Positions 1 through 8,368 of a stretch of 64,000 nt of DNA are shown one piece after another. The stretch covers positions 124,001 through 188,000 of the forward strand of contig JADJAH010000038.1 in assembly GCA_016704345.1 (NCBI GenBank), written 5' to 3'. The position numbers and the translations under genes are program-made. Source of the DNA: Ignavibacteria bacterium. GTDB lineage: Bacteria; Bacteroidota; Ignavibacteria; Tepidaquicellales; Tepidaquicellaceae. The notes beneath the pieces are model-generated. The model searched no databases. It was given only the letters and a program-made list of their open reading frames with translations, and had not been told where the DNA came from. Within the stretch, counting starts at the first letter, position 1. Every line of letters starts with the position of its first letter.

Positions 1-2
1 TT

Positions 3-1448
3 ATTTCGCAGACCATGATTTACGGATTGGGCATTATGCTTAACCGCTCTGTCAGTTTCATCCTCATACCTGTTTACACAAATTACTTTTCACCGGCTGA
101 ACTCGGAGTGTTCACGCTTGTTCAGTCTCTGTCCATTTTCCTGGGCTTCGTATATGCGCTGGGGCTCGAGACTGCATTCATGAAAAAATTCATTGATGCA
201 GGCGATAACGAAAGAAGAAAGAACATCTATTCTTCCACATTAATTTTCCTGCTGCTTTCATCTGTTACATTGTCGTTTCTCTTATATATTTTCGCCGGTA
301 GAATTTCTGCAATAATCGGGATCTCGGATTCTGCCAACAGTGTCTTCTTGATACAACTCATGAGCATTGTGATGATCGCCGATACGCTTTACAGAATTCC
401 GATGCTGTTGTTCAGGGCGCAGTTGCGGGCGAAGACATATAGTCTGCTGAACCTGCTTGCATTCATAATTAATGTCGGGCTGAATCTTCTTCTGATCGTT
501 AAGTTGAATTATGGAGTTGAAGCAATTTTCTACAGTTACCTTGCATCAGTGATTGTTATTCTGATCTTAACATTATTCATGACCAGAGAGAACATTACTT
601 TATCATTCAGCAAGGATACAATTTCCGAACTGCTGGGTTATGGCGCAAAGTTTATCTTCATAGGAATATTTCTGCTGATAATTGATATGTCCGACAGATT
701 TTTTCTGCAGCATTATTTTGGTGAATCAACTGTGGGAATATATTGGGCTAACTACCGGCTGGCAAGTGTTATGGGACTTGTGATTGCTGCGTTCAAATTT
801 TCATGGACACCTTTCTTTCTCAATCTCAATGAAGAACAAGCCAGCAGAAAAATCATCGCTGACGTTACTGTATACTTTGTCTTTGCAGGCTCTGTACTCT
901 TTTTGATATTCGGACTGCTGATAGATATTATAGCGCCCGCGGAGATTTTAGGCATGAGATTCCTGGATGTTCTTTATCTTCCGGGGTTGAGCATTGTGCC
1001 TGTAATACTATTGTCATATTTCTTCTCGGGACTATACTCAACTTTCAATGCCGCACCATTCTTTACGGACAATACAAAATCATTGCTGTATATCACGGGT
1101 GCCGGCGTTATCATAAATCTTTTGCTTAACTTCTTACTTATTCCGAAATTAGAAATGCAGGGAGCTGCAATAGCTACCTTGATCACATATCTAACTATGT
1201 TTCTGATGGTATTCTTCTATTCGCAAAAGATCTACAAGATCGAACTTGATTACTTAAGGATTACAATTATCTTCTTAGGAGCAGTTGGGATCTTTGTGAT
1301 TGGATATTTTGTGGTTAACAGAACAGAATTGTCATTAGGATTTAAGGCAACCATTGATATCGGCATGGTAATATTATATCTGATGTTGTTAAACATCACA
1401 GGAATGTTCCGTTTGAACCGAATCGCAGAATTGTTTAAGAAGAGTTAA
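3..1448 (+). CDS. Polysaccharide/lipopolysaccharide flippase (MATE/Wzx-like), 5' end cut by window
   Basis: A multi-pass inner-membrane protein of the polysaccharide biosynthesis (Wzx/RfbX-like) family, expected to flip lipid-linked glycans across the cytoplasmic membrane. At least 477 residues are visible with about a dozen hydrophobic segments. The opening, ending in NRSVSFILIPVYTNYFSPAE, matches the first helix and loop typical of this family. The frame is open to the left edge with no stop before the first ATG at 15, and the family usually has a few more residues there, so the true start is probably outside the window. It converges on glmM with an 88 bp gap. The substrate cannot be told from sequence. 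Confidence 0.85.
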   Translation: MSQTMIYGLGIMLNRSVSFILIPVYTNYFSPAELGVFTLVQSLSIFLGFVYALGLETAFMKKFIDAGDNERRKNIYSSTLIFLLLSSVTLSFLLYIFAGRISAIIGISDSANSVFLIQLMSIVMIADTLYRIPMLLFRAQLRAKTYSLLNLLAFIINVGLNLLLIVKLNYGVEAIFYSYLASVIVILILTLFMTRENITLSFSKDTISELLGYGAKFIFIGIFLLIIDMSDRFFLQHYFGESTVGIYWANYRLASVMGLVIAAFKFSWTPFFLNLNEEQASRKIIADVTVYFVFAGSVLFLIFGLLIDIIAPAEILGMRFLDVLYLPGLSIVPVILLSYFFSGLYSTFNAAPFFTDNTKSLLYITGAGVIINLLLNFLLIPKLEMQGAAIATLITYLTMFLMVFFYSQKIYKIELDYLRITIIFLGAVGIFVIGYFVVNRTELSLGFKATIDIGMVILYLMLLNITGMFRLNRIAELFKKS

Positions 1449-1536
1449 GAAGAACCGCCGATCATCAGGGCTTTATAAGATCACAGCTCATGAGGTCTGT
1501 TAAATCAATTACCCGTTAACAGTAAATAATTACGGC

Positions 1537-2919
1537 TCAGATTAAACTCTTTACCTGATTCAAGAAAGACTTTTGAATTTTCTCCGCTTCTTCCTGAGTG
1601 CGAGCTTCAGTGATAACTCGTATGATCGGCTCTGTGTTTGATTTTCTCATGTGAACCCAGAAGTCTTTGAAGTCGAGCTTAAGTCCATCATTGCTCCAAG
1701 ACTTAATCAGGTCTCTATTCTTTTCATTTAACTTTTTGATCTTCTTCAGAACCTGATCAGGATTCTTAACATTCTCAATCTTTGCCTTGGCAATGTGATA
1801 CTGCGGTATTGACTTCTTATAATTGCTCAGACTCAAACCGGATTGTGCCAGCTCCCCAAGTATCAGTACAATCCCTGCGAGTGAATCTCTTCCGTAATGT
1901 GATGCCGGAAATATTACTCCACCGCTTCCCTCGCCTCCAATAACGGATCCATTCTTCATCATCTCTTTGACAACATTTATTTCTCCAACTGCACTTCGGA
2001 AAACTTTGCCGCCAAGTTCCTCGGCAACATCGTCAACGGCACGTGTTGTGGAAAGATTGACTGTAGCATTCTTCGTTTTTGACTTTCTCAACACATGCCG
2101 CACTGCAGTTGTTATCGTATTCTCTTCGCTGAATGGTTCACCGGTTTCAGTGATCAAAACCAATCTGTCAGCATCCGGGTCAACTGAAATGCCAAGGTCT
2201 GCTTTGTTCTTAACGACTGCATTAGCTAACCCTGTAAGATTCTGAGGCAATGGTTCGGGAGTGTGCGGAAATATTCCGGTGCCGTCACAATAAAGTCTTA
2301 TAACTTTGCAGCCGAGTTGCTCCAACATATCCGGCACAATATGAGAGCCCGAAGAATTTACGGCATCAACAACTACTTTAAATTTTCTATTCCGGATGTT
2401 CTTCTTGTCAACGATTTTCAGCTTAAGAATTTCCACAATATGTTTCTTAAGCCAGGAGTTGTTATGCATAGGAGGCACAATCCCATCAACGTTTGAATAG
2501 GTGAAAGTCCCTTTGTCTGCAATGTTGATTAGCTTTTTGATCTGTACTTCATCAAGAAATGTTCCGTCGGAGTTCAGGAACTTTAAACCGTTCCAGATCT
2601 GTGGATTATGAGAAGCCGTAATGGAAATCGCTCCGTCAGACCGCGAAAGTTCTGCCGCGAGCTGAACTGTAGGTGTTGGCGCCACGCCGATTGAGATGAC
2701 TCTTACGCCGGACATCGACAGGCATGAGACAACCAAGTTCTCTACTACATCTCCGTGAAGCCGGCCGTCTCTGCCGACAACAATGGAGCAAGTTTTCTTC
2801 TTGGACTTCTCTTTCGCGAACTCTGCAAAGGCGGATACATATTTAGTGATCGCTTGCGGCGTGAGGCTGTCGCCTAAAATGCCGCGCACTCCGGAAACAG
2901 AAACTATAAGTTCTGACAA
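1537..2919 (-). CDS. glmM: Phosphoglucosamine mutase-type phosphohexomutase
   Basis: Alpha-D-phosphohexomutase, probably converting glucosamine-6-phosphate to glucosamine-1-phosphate for UDP-GlcNAc synthesis in the cytoplasm. The 460-residue length is normal. Visible motifs are the phosphoserine loop TASHNPQIWNGLKF (near residue 100), the metal loop DPDADRLVL (near 245), the sugar loop GEGSGGVIFP (near 325) and the C-terminal phosphate loop RKSNTEPIIRV (near 430). The start is a TTG; no in-frame ATG lies just upstream. It is the last gene of a minus-strand run and follows a sugar-1-phosphate nucleotidyltransferase, which supports GlmM over phosphomannomutase. That choice rests on context and loop sequence and remains an inference. 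Confidence 0.85.
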   Translation of the reverse strand: MSELIVSVSGVRGILGDSLTPQAITKYVSAFAEFAKEKSKKKTCSIVVGRDGRLHGDVVENLVVSCLSMSGVRVISIGVAPTPTVQLAAELSRSDGAISITASHNPQIWNGLKFLNSDGTFLDEVQIKKLINIADKGTFTYSNVDGIVPPMHNNSWLKKHIVEILKLKIVDKKNIRNRKFKVVVDAVNSSGSHIVPDMLEQLGCKVIRLYCDGTGIFPHTPEPLPQNLTGLANAVVKNKADLGISVDPDADRLVLITETGEPFSEENTITTAVRHVLRKSKTKNATVNLSTTRAVDDVAEELGGKVFRSAVGEINVVKEMMKNGSVIGGEGSGGVIFPASHYGRDSLAGIVLILGELAQSGLSLSNYKKSIPQYHIAKAKIENVKNPDQVLKKIKKLNEKNRDLIKSWSNDGLKLDFKDFWVHMRKSNTEPIIRVITEARTQEEAEKIQKSFLNQVKSLI

Positions 2920-2947
2920 TTATTCTGAAATTAATTGGTGTGTAAAT

Positions 2948-3703
2948 TTATTGTGCGGAGAAAAATTCCTTATCAAGATTTTCAAGCTGTTCGATAGTAT
3001 TGATACCGCTTATCTCAACAATATCATCAACTATGAAAGCTCCAATCTTCTTCCCCCGTGATTTGAAATGCCTGAAAACATCAGTCAGATAATATTCGCC
3101 TTGTGCATTATCGGTCTGCAAAGTCTTCAAAGCCTCGAAAAGGATTTTGTTGTCAATTATGTAAATCCCGGAGTTGATCTCTTTGCAGTTCAATTCCTCT
3201 TCAGTGCAGTCTTTGTGCTCGCGAATGTCGTAGAAATTTCCTCCGTCATCGCGCAACACTCTTCCGTAACCCGACGGGTCATCCATCATAGCGGAAATAA
3301 GGCTTGCATCATAATGCCCGTCTTCATGAAAGCTAATGAACTTGCGTACAGTCTCTGTCTTAAGCAACGGAACGTCACCGGAGAGTATCAGTATGTTAGC
3401 ATCAAGTCCCGAAATAACATCTTCTGTCATCATCACAGCATGACCTGTGCCAAGCTGTGTATCCTGATGAGCAAACCGAATTCTTTCCTTCTTTTCTGAA
3501 AATTTGTTGCTAATAAAATCTATTACAGATTGCTTCTGATGTCCGACAATAGGAACAATAATTTGTGAATCAATTTCAAAGGCAAGATCAACGACATACT
3601 CTATAAGAGGTCTGCCACCTATTTCGTGCATGACTTTTGATCTGTCCGGATTCTTCATGCGCTTGCCTTTGCCGGCTGCCATGATCAATGTAATTAAATT
3701 CAT
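2948..3703 (-). CDS. GlmU-like sugar-1-phosphate nucleotidyltransferase (no acetyltransferase domain)
   Basis: Nucleotidyltransferase of the GlmU N-terminal type, likely forming UDP-GlcNAc (or another UDP-sugar) from UTP and sugar-1-phosphate. The signature LIMAAGKGKRM lies at the N-terminus, with DRSKVMHEIGGRPLIEYV next, then GTGHAVMM and LILSGDVPLL. The protein is about 250 residues, so the left-handed beta-helix acetyltransferase half of full GlmU (about 450 residues) is absent. I choose the ATG at 3703, eight bases after the panC stop; a TTG at 3733 would overlap panC. If it serves UDP-GlcNAc synthesis, acetylation must come from another gene. Confidence 0.8.
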   Translation of the reverse strand: MNLITLIMAAGKGKRMKNPDRSKVMHEIGGRPLIEYVVDLAFEIDSQIIVPIVGHQKQSVIDFISNKFSEKKERIRFAHQDTQLGTGHAVMMTEDVISGLDANILILSGDVPLLKTETVRKFISFHEDGHYDASLISAMMDDPSGYGRVLRDDGGNFYDIREHKDCTEEELNCKEINSGIYIIDNKILFEALKTLQTDNAQGEYYLTDVFRHFKSRGKKIGAFIVDDIVEISGINTIEQLENLDKEFFSAQ

Positions 3704-3710
3704 TCGCAGA

Positions 3711-4583
3711 TCAGGAGATTGAATTGTGTTCAAAGATGATATTGTCTATAAGCCTTGTTGTGCCGCACTTTGCGGCAAGTGATATTACTATTTCGCCGCT
3801 GAATTTTCCAAGGTCGCTAATCGGTTCAAGTTCCTCATTGTCAGTGATTTCATAGTATTGAAGTTGAATATCAGGCGATGAGTTGGAAAGAATTTCAGCC
3901 GCTTTTGATTTCACAATATTTGTATCAGAGATTTTATCTTCGGTGATCATTCTTTTGCCTTCCTTGAGAATGAAATAAAGCGACGCGGCATCTTCCTTTT
4001 GTTCTGATGTCAGATAAGTGTTTCTTGAACTCATTGCAAGGCCGTTGTCTTCGCGTATTGTAGGGCATACTACAAGTTCGGTATCAATGTTAAGATCGGA
4101 GATCATCTTCTTCAGCACAACATTTTGTTGAGCATCTTTGCTTCCGAGATGAATGGTATGCGGTTTCGTGATATTCAGAAGTTTTGTAACTACAGTTGCT
4201 ACTCCCGTAAAATGTCCCGGTCTAAAACTTCCTTCGAGCTTATCAGAGATTTTGTTAACTGTGATGGCTGTAAGAGCATTGCCCTTATACATCTCGTCAA
4301 CTTCGGGATAGAATATAAAGTCAACTCCCGCTTTCTCGCAGATGTGGGAATCTCTTAGGAAGTCTCTTGGATATTTTCCGAAATCTTCGCCTTTGCCAAA
4401 TTGAGTAGGGTTTACAAAAATGCTTGTGATAACAATCCCGGCTCGTTCGCGGGCGTTAAGCATTAATGAAGTATGTCCTTCATGCAGAAAACCCATTGTA
4501 GGAACCAGCGCGATCTTCTTACCTGTGCATCTGTAGTAATCGGAAATTTCCTGCATCGAAGAAATCTCTTTTACAACCTTCAT
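3711..4583 (-). CDS. panC: Pantothenate synthetase
   Basis: Condenses pantoate and beta-alanine with ATP to pantothenate, the CoA precursor. The protein is about 290 residues, normal for the family. The HIGH-type nucleotide motif appears as PTMGFLHEGHTSLM near residue 30, followed by SIFVNPTQFGKGEDF. A KMS-like segment, AMSSRNTYL, lies near residue 185. The ATG at 4583 shares its first base with the accD stop (TGATG), so translation is probably coupled; a TTG one codon earlier is less likely. Grouping CoA synthesis with acetyl-CoA carboxylase is metabolically sensible. Confidence 0.95.
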   Translation of the reverse strand: MKVVKEISSMQEISDYYRCTGKKIALVPTMGFLHEGHTSLMLNARERAGIVITSIFVNPTQFGKGEDFGKYPRDFLRDSHICEKAGVDFIFYPEVDEMYKGNALTAITVNKISDKLEGSFRPGHFTGVATVVTKLLNITKPHTIHLGSKDAQQNVVLKKMISDLNIDTELVVCPTIREDNGLAMSSRNTYLTSEQKEDAASLYFILKEGKRMITEDKISDTNIVKSKAAEILSNSSPDIQLQYYEITDNEELEPISDLGKFSGEIVISLAAKCGTTRLIDNIIFEHNSIS

Positions 4584-5425
4584 CAAGCGCAGATTAGCTT
4601 TAACAGTGTTGTGATCTTAGTCTTGAGTTCTTTGCGGTTTACTATGAAATCTATGAATCCATGTTCCAGCAAAAACTCCGACCTTTGGAATCCGGGCGGC
4701 AGATCTTTTCCGGTAGCCTGCTTAATTACCCGCGGGCCCGCAAATGCAATCAACGCATTTGGCTCGGCAATATTAAAATCTCCGAGCATTGAGAAAGAAG
4801 CAGTTGAACCTCCTGTTGTAGGATTTGTCAGAATTGATATGTAGGGAATCTTTTCTTCATCAAGCTTTGCCAGCTTCGTACTTGTTTTTGCAAGCTGCAT
4901 AAGCGAGATGGCGCCTTCCATCATTCTCGCGCCGCCGCTGGATGAGATCACTATCAGAGGATCTTTGGTCTTTAATGATTTATCAACAGCCCTGCTGATC
5001 TTCTCCCCAACAACACTTCCCATACTTCCGCCAATAAACCCGAAATCCATGCAGGCGATGACGACTCCAATGCCGTTCATCTTTCCTGTTCCCGTCCTGA
5101 TCGCATCATAAAGCTCGGAACTCTTGATAGTATCTTCGATTCGTTTTTTGTAAGGCTTTGTGTCAACGAAGTCAAGCGGATCTACAGAACGAATCTTCTT
5201 ATCCATCTCGCGGAATGTTCCATCGTCAAGAAGTATCCTGAAATATTCTTCGCTTCCTATTCTGAAATGATGTCCGCACTTAATGCAGAGATAAAGATTT
5301 GCTTCCCACTGCCTTTTATGCATCATCTCTCCGCATTCGCTGCATTTGATCCAGGAGCCGTCTGCGATATCGGATTTCTGTGTATCCTTGGATATGTTTT
5401 CCTTGGAGCGCTTAAACCAGGCCAT
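4583..5425 (-). CDS. accD: Acetyl-CoA carboxylase carboxyltransferase subunit beta
   Basis: Beta subunit of the carboxyltransferase that makes malonyl-CoA for fatty acid synthesis, working with AccA, which is not in this window. The 280-residue protein has an N-terminal four-cysteine zinc ribbon (CSEC near residue 33 and CIKC near 52) and then the crotonase-like carboxyltransferase core, with SSSGGARMMEGAISLMQLAK and TNPTTGGSTASF forming the oxyanion-hole regions. The start is ATG 5425 (MAWFKRSKEN), matching the usual AccD N-terminus. It lies 46 bp after tsaB and overlaps panC by one base. Confidence 0.96.
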   Translation of the reverse strand: MAWFKRSKENISKDTQKSDIADGSWIKCSECGEMMHKRQWEANLYLCIKCGHHFRIGSEEYFRILLDDGTFREMDKKIRSVDPLDFVDTKPYKKRIEDTIKSSELYDAIRTGTGKMNGIGVVIACMDFGFIGGSMGSVVGEKISRAVDKSLKTKDPLIVISSSGGARMMEGAISLMQLAKTSTKLAKLDEEKIPYISILTNPTTGGSTASFSMLGDFNIAEPNALIAFAGPRVIKQATGKDLPPGFQRSEFLLEHGFIDFIVNRKELKTKITTLLKLICA

Positions 5426-5471
5426 AAAAATTATTATTGCTCAAAATAAAGAAGTTAAAGCCCAAATAAAA

Positions 5472-6113
5472 TTACTTTTTGATAGTGAACTCTTTCATGT
5501 AAAATGGTTCGGCATTGCTAATGTCTGTAAAAGTTTGATCGTTAACCATTGTTATGGCAAGTTGATGATGAGATTGAATTGCTGTTTCATGAAGATCTGC
5601 CAATTCTACTTCTCCGCTGAACTCCACAGGCAAAGGCGTTTCAGACACTATCGGAATTTTCATAGATGAAATGTCTTTCATCAAAGCCACAGAATAGCCG
5701 GAGATTCTTTTGCATTTGCCGTCTTCTTTCTCATAAACAGAATAGTAAAATTCACCCGCTCCGGAATTTGAACTGATTACGGCAGCAAATTTCTGTGCTG
5801 AAAGGTTGGCTCTGTTTGCTAGTATGTCCAATGAACTAATCTGAACCAGTTTGCAACCCGCAGCAAAGCAAAATCCTTTTGCAAACGCCGAGCCGATTCG
5901 CAGTCCTGTGAATGAACCGGGACCGTTAGATAAGCTGACCGCATGTGTTTTAAGCGGAGACATTCCGTCAGTTTTAAAAAATTTGTTGATCTCATAGGCA
6001 ATTGTATCGGCAGAATTCTTCTCGCAACTTCTATATTCATGTATTAACCTGTCGTCGCAAGCATAGCCAAACTCAACGCATGATGAAGATGTATCTATCA
6101 GAAGAATATTCAA
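5472..6113 (-). CDS. tsaB: tRNA threonylcarbamoyladenosine biosynthesis protein TsaB
   Basis: ASKHA-fold partner of TsaD in t6A37 modification of ANN-decoding tRNAs. The 213-residue length is typical. The N-terminus MNILLIDTSSSCVEFGY is the TsaB nucleotide-fold signature, and VSLSNGPGSFTGLRIG near residue 63 is the second family hallmark. The TTG start lies two bases after the tsaE stop, so tsaE and tsaB are probably coupled. TsaD and TsaC are not in the window. Confidence 0.93.
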   Translation of the reverse strand: MNILLIDTSSSCVEFGYACDDRLIHEYRSCEKNSADTIAYEINKFFKTDGMSPLKTHAVSLSNGPGSFTGLRIGSAFAKGFCFAAGCKLVQISSLDILANRANLSAQKFAAVISSNSGAGEFYYSVYEKEDGKCKRISGYSVALMKDISSMKIPIVSETPLPVEFSGEVELADLHETAIQSHHQLAITMVNDQTFTDISNAEPFYMKEFTIKK

Positions 6114-6115
6114 GG

Positions 6116-6550
6116 TCAGAGTAATCTCATAATTCTTTCGTTCTCATTCTCCCCGTAAAGCAACATGACTCTTCTTGCGTCAGGAAACTTCTCAGAAGCC
6201 GTTTCGCCCCATTCAACGAGACATACAGAATCCCTGCCGATATAGCTTTCCAATCCTATCTCATCAAGTTCCTTGGGAGAATTTATTCTGTACAGGTCGA
6301 AGTGTGATATGTTAATGAGATTACCGTCTATGATGCCTTCGTACTCATTCACAATAATGAATGTCGGACTGTTGACAGGTTCTTTTATTCCGAAGTATGA
6401 ACAGATGCCTTTAATGAATTGTGTCTTGCCGGAGCCGAGAGGCCCGGTGAAAATTACGATGTCACCGGGCTTGATAGTATCGGCATAGTCATAGCCGCAT
6501 TGGAAAGTTTCTTCCGGAGAAGCGGAAAATATTTCCTTTGCTAGAGTCAA
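6116..6550 (-). CDS. tsaE: tRNA threonylcarbamoyladenosine biosynthesis ATPase TsaE
   Basis: P-loop ATPase that drives turnover of the TsaB-TsaD complex in t6A synthesis. The 144 residues contain Walker A (GPLGSGKTQFIKGIC, near residue 36), the SPTFIIVNEY strand and HFDLYRI, all diagnostic of the family, and a C-terminal LVEWGE. The TTG start overlaps the stop codon of porX (TTGA), and its own stop is followed at once by tsaB. It is therefore read as the second gene of the porX-led operon. Confidence 0.93.
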   Translation of the reverse strand: MTLAKEIFSASPEETFQCGYDYADTIKPGDIVIFTGPLGSGKTQFIKGICSYFGIKEPVNSPTFIIVNEYEGIIDGNLINISHFDLYRINSPKELDEIGLESYIGRDSVCLVEWGETASEKFPDARRVMLLYGENENERIMRLL

Positions 6551-8139
6551 ACTTTTGGTTCAAGAGTAATAACCGGAAGTATCATTTCGTCAATGGATAT
6601 TCCGCCGTGCTGAAATGTATCATTGTACTGATTGAGGTATTTATGATAGTCAGTCGGATACACAAAGTAGAAATCTTCCTTTGAGATGATATAGTTTACC
6701 ATTCCGTTTCTTTTTGGAAGCTTGAAGTCAAGAGGATTTCTTACAAACACCGCATGTCTTGCATCTGCCTTCACATTCCTTCCGCATTTGTATCTAAGAT
6801 TAGTTGATGTCTCCTTATCTCCAAGTACTTTTACTCCGTGCAAACATCTTATGCTGCCGTGATCGGTTGTAAGAATTATCTTAACATCCTTTCTGGTTGA
6901 CAACTGTCTTAGCATGCCAAAGAATGAAGAATGCTCAAACCAGGATTCCGTAAGAGACCTGTATGCTGATTCATCAGGCGCAATTTCCTTGAGTATGGCG
7001 TTGTCGCTTCTTGAATGAGCTATCATGTCAACAAAGTTGATCACGATTGCATTAAGGTGATTGTTGCAATACGAAAGGATCTTGCTTTCAATGCCTCTTC
7101 CGAAATTCGAATCCATGATCTTCGTATATTTGACTTCGTTTCTCAGCTTTATACGCCTTCTCTCAAGAAGTTTTTCGAGAAATTCTTTCTCGTAATTGTT
7201 CTTGCTGTTCTCATCATCATCGTTCTTTTTCCAAAGCTCGGGATAATGTTTCTCAATGTCAGAAGGAAACAGTCCGGAGAAAATTGCATTACGGCTGTAT
7301 GGGGTCGCAGTTGGAAGGATTGAGTAGTGATAATCCTTTTTGATGTTGAAATATTCATAGAGATACTTCTCCATCACCATCCACTGATCCATTCTCATGC
7401 AGTCAATCACAAAAAAGAAAATTGACTTATTGGAATCAAGTTCAGGAATTACAAACTTGTCCATCACTTCATTTGAAAGTATTGGCTTGTTCTCAGTTGA
7501 GTTAACCCAGTTAAGATAATTTTTCTCAACATACTTCGAAAACTCATTATTACATTCCTTCTTCTGATCAAGGATCGTCTGCTTAAGTCCGAGCGAAGGA
7601 TGCTCGTCAAGTTCCAATTCCCATCCGGTCATCTTTACATGAATGTCGATCCACTCCTGCCAGCCGGGTCCTTCCATCATAGAATAGGAAATGTTGTTGA
7701 ACTCCTGAATGTAGTCCTTTGAAACCTGACTTCCTGTGATACGTTTTGATTCAAGCATCTTCTTAATTACAAGAAGAAGTTGATTTGGATTCACAGGTTT
7801 AATAAGATAATCTGAAATCTTTTTCCCGATAGCATCTTCCATGAGGCTTTCCGTTTCATTCTTTGTCACCATTACTACCGGCAGACTCGGTTTGATGTCT
7901 TTGATCTCCAATAGCGTCTGAAGCCCACCCATGCCCGTCATCATTTCATCCAGGAATACAAGATCAAAATCCTCTGAGCGAATGAGGTTTACACCGTCCT
8001 CGCCGTTAGTCGCTTCCTGAACATTGTAACCTTTTTGCTTAAGGAACATTATGCTCGACTTGAGCGACTCTATCTCGTCGTCAACCCATAGTATGTTGTT
8101 CTTCGATCCGCTTAGCGAATCTGTTAATTGATTTGCCAT
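6547..8139 (-). CDS. porX: PorX-type response regulator with PglZ domain
   Basis: Two-domain protein of 530 residues. Residues 14-130 form a receiver domain with acidic pair D20/D21, phosphoacceptor D64 (FDLVFLDEMM), switch region MVTKNE and the conserved lysine in YLIKPVN. The rest is a PglZ (alkaline-phosphatase superfamily) domain with metal-site-like strings FVIDCMRMDQW and TTDHGSIRC. In Bacteroidota this architecture is PorX, which regulates T9SS genes and acts with the kinase PorY and an ECF sigma factor. The T9SS cargo genes in this window fit that role. Start is ATG 8139; the 229 bp upstream gap presumably holds the operon promoter. Confidence 0.88.
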   Translation of the reverse strand: MANQLTDSLSGSKNNILWVDDEIESLKSSIMFLKQKGYNVQEATNGEDGVNLIRSEDFDLVFLDEMMTGMGGLQTLLEIKDIKPSLPVVMVTKNETESLMEDAIGKKISDYLIKPVNPNQLLLVIKKMLESKRITGSQVSKDYIQEFNNISYSMMEGPGWQEWIDIHVKMTGWELELDEHPSLGLKQTILDQKKECNNEFSKYVEKNYLNWVNSTENKPILSNEVMDKFVIPELDSNKSIFFFVIDCMRMDQWMVMEKYLYEYFNIKKDYHYSILPTATPYSRNAIFSGLFPSDIEKHYPELWKKNDDDENSKNNYEKEFLEKLLERRRIKLRNEVKYTKIMDSNFGRGIESKILSYCNNHLNAIVINFVDMIAHSRSDNAILKEIAPDESAYRSLTESWFEHSSFFGMLRQLSTRKDVKIILTTDHGSIRCLHGVKVLGDKETSTNLRYKCGRNVKADARHAVFVRNPLDFKLPKRNGMVNYIISKEDFYFVYPTDYHKYLNQYNDTFQHGGISIDEMILPVITLEPKV

Positions 8140-8368
8140 GACAAGTTCCTTTGTTTAGTTCATAAAGACGTAGAGATGGGGGATATTCGGTTTCATTTAG
8201 TTTAATAAAACTTAACTAATAGACTTGCATATTGAAAGTCATTCGTTGGTAAAAACTCTTGTGCTGTCAAAATAAAATTTTAAATAACCGGATGAATTTT
8301 CTTATGTTAGACGAAACAACTCTAACAAAGTTTAATGAGTTCAATAATAAATATTTGTCTCAAAAAAA

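Noticed and set aside
8140..8368. Possible tRNA or riboswitch in the gap before porX
   Set aside because: No cloverleaf or known aptamer pattern is visible; it looks like a plain AT-rich promoter gap.
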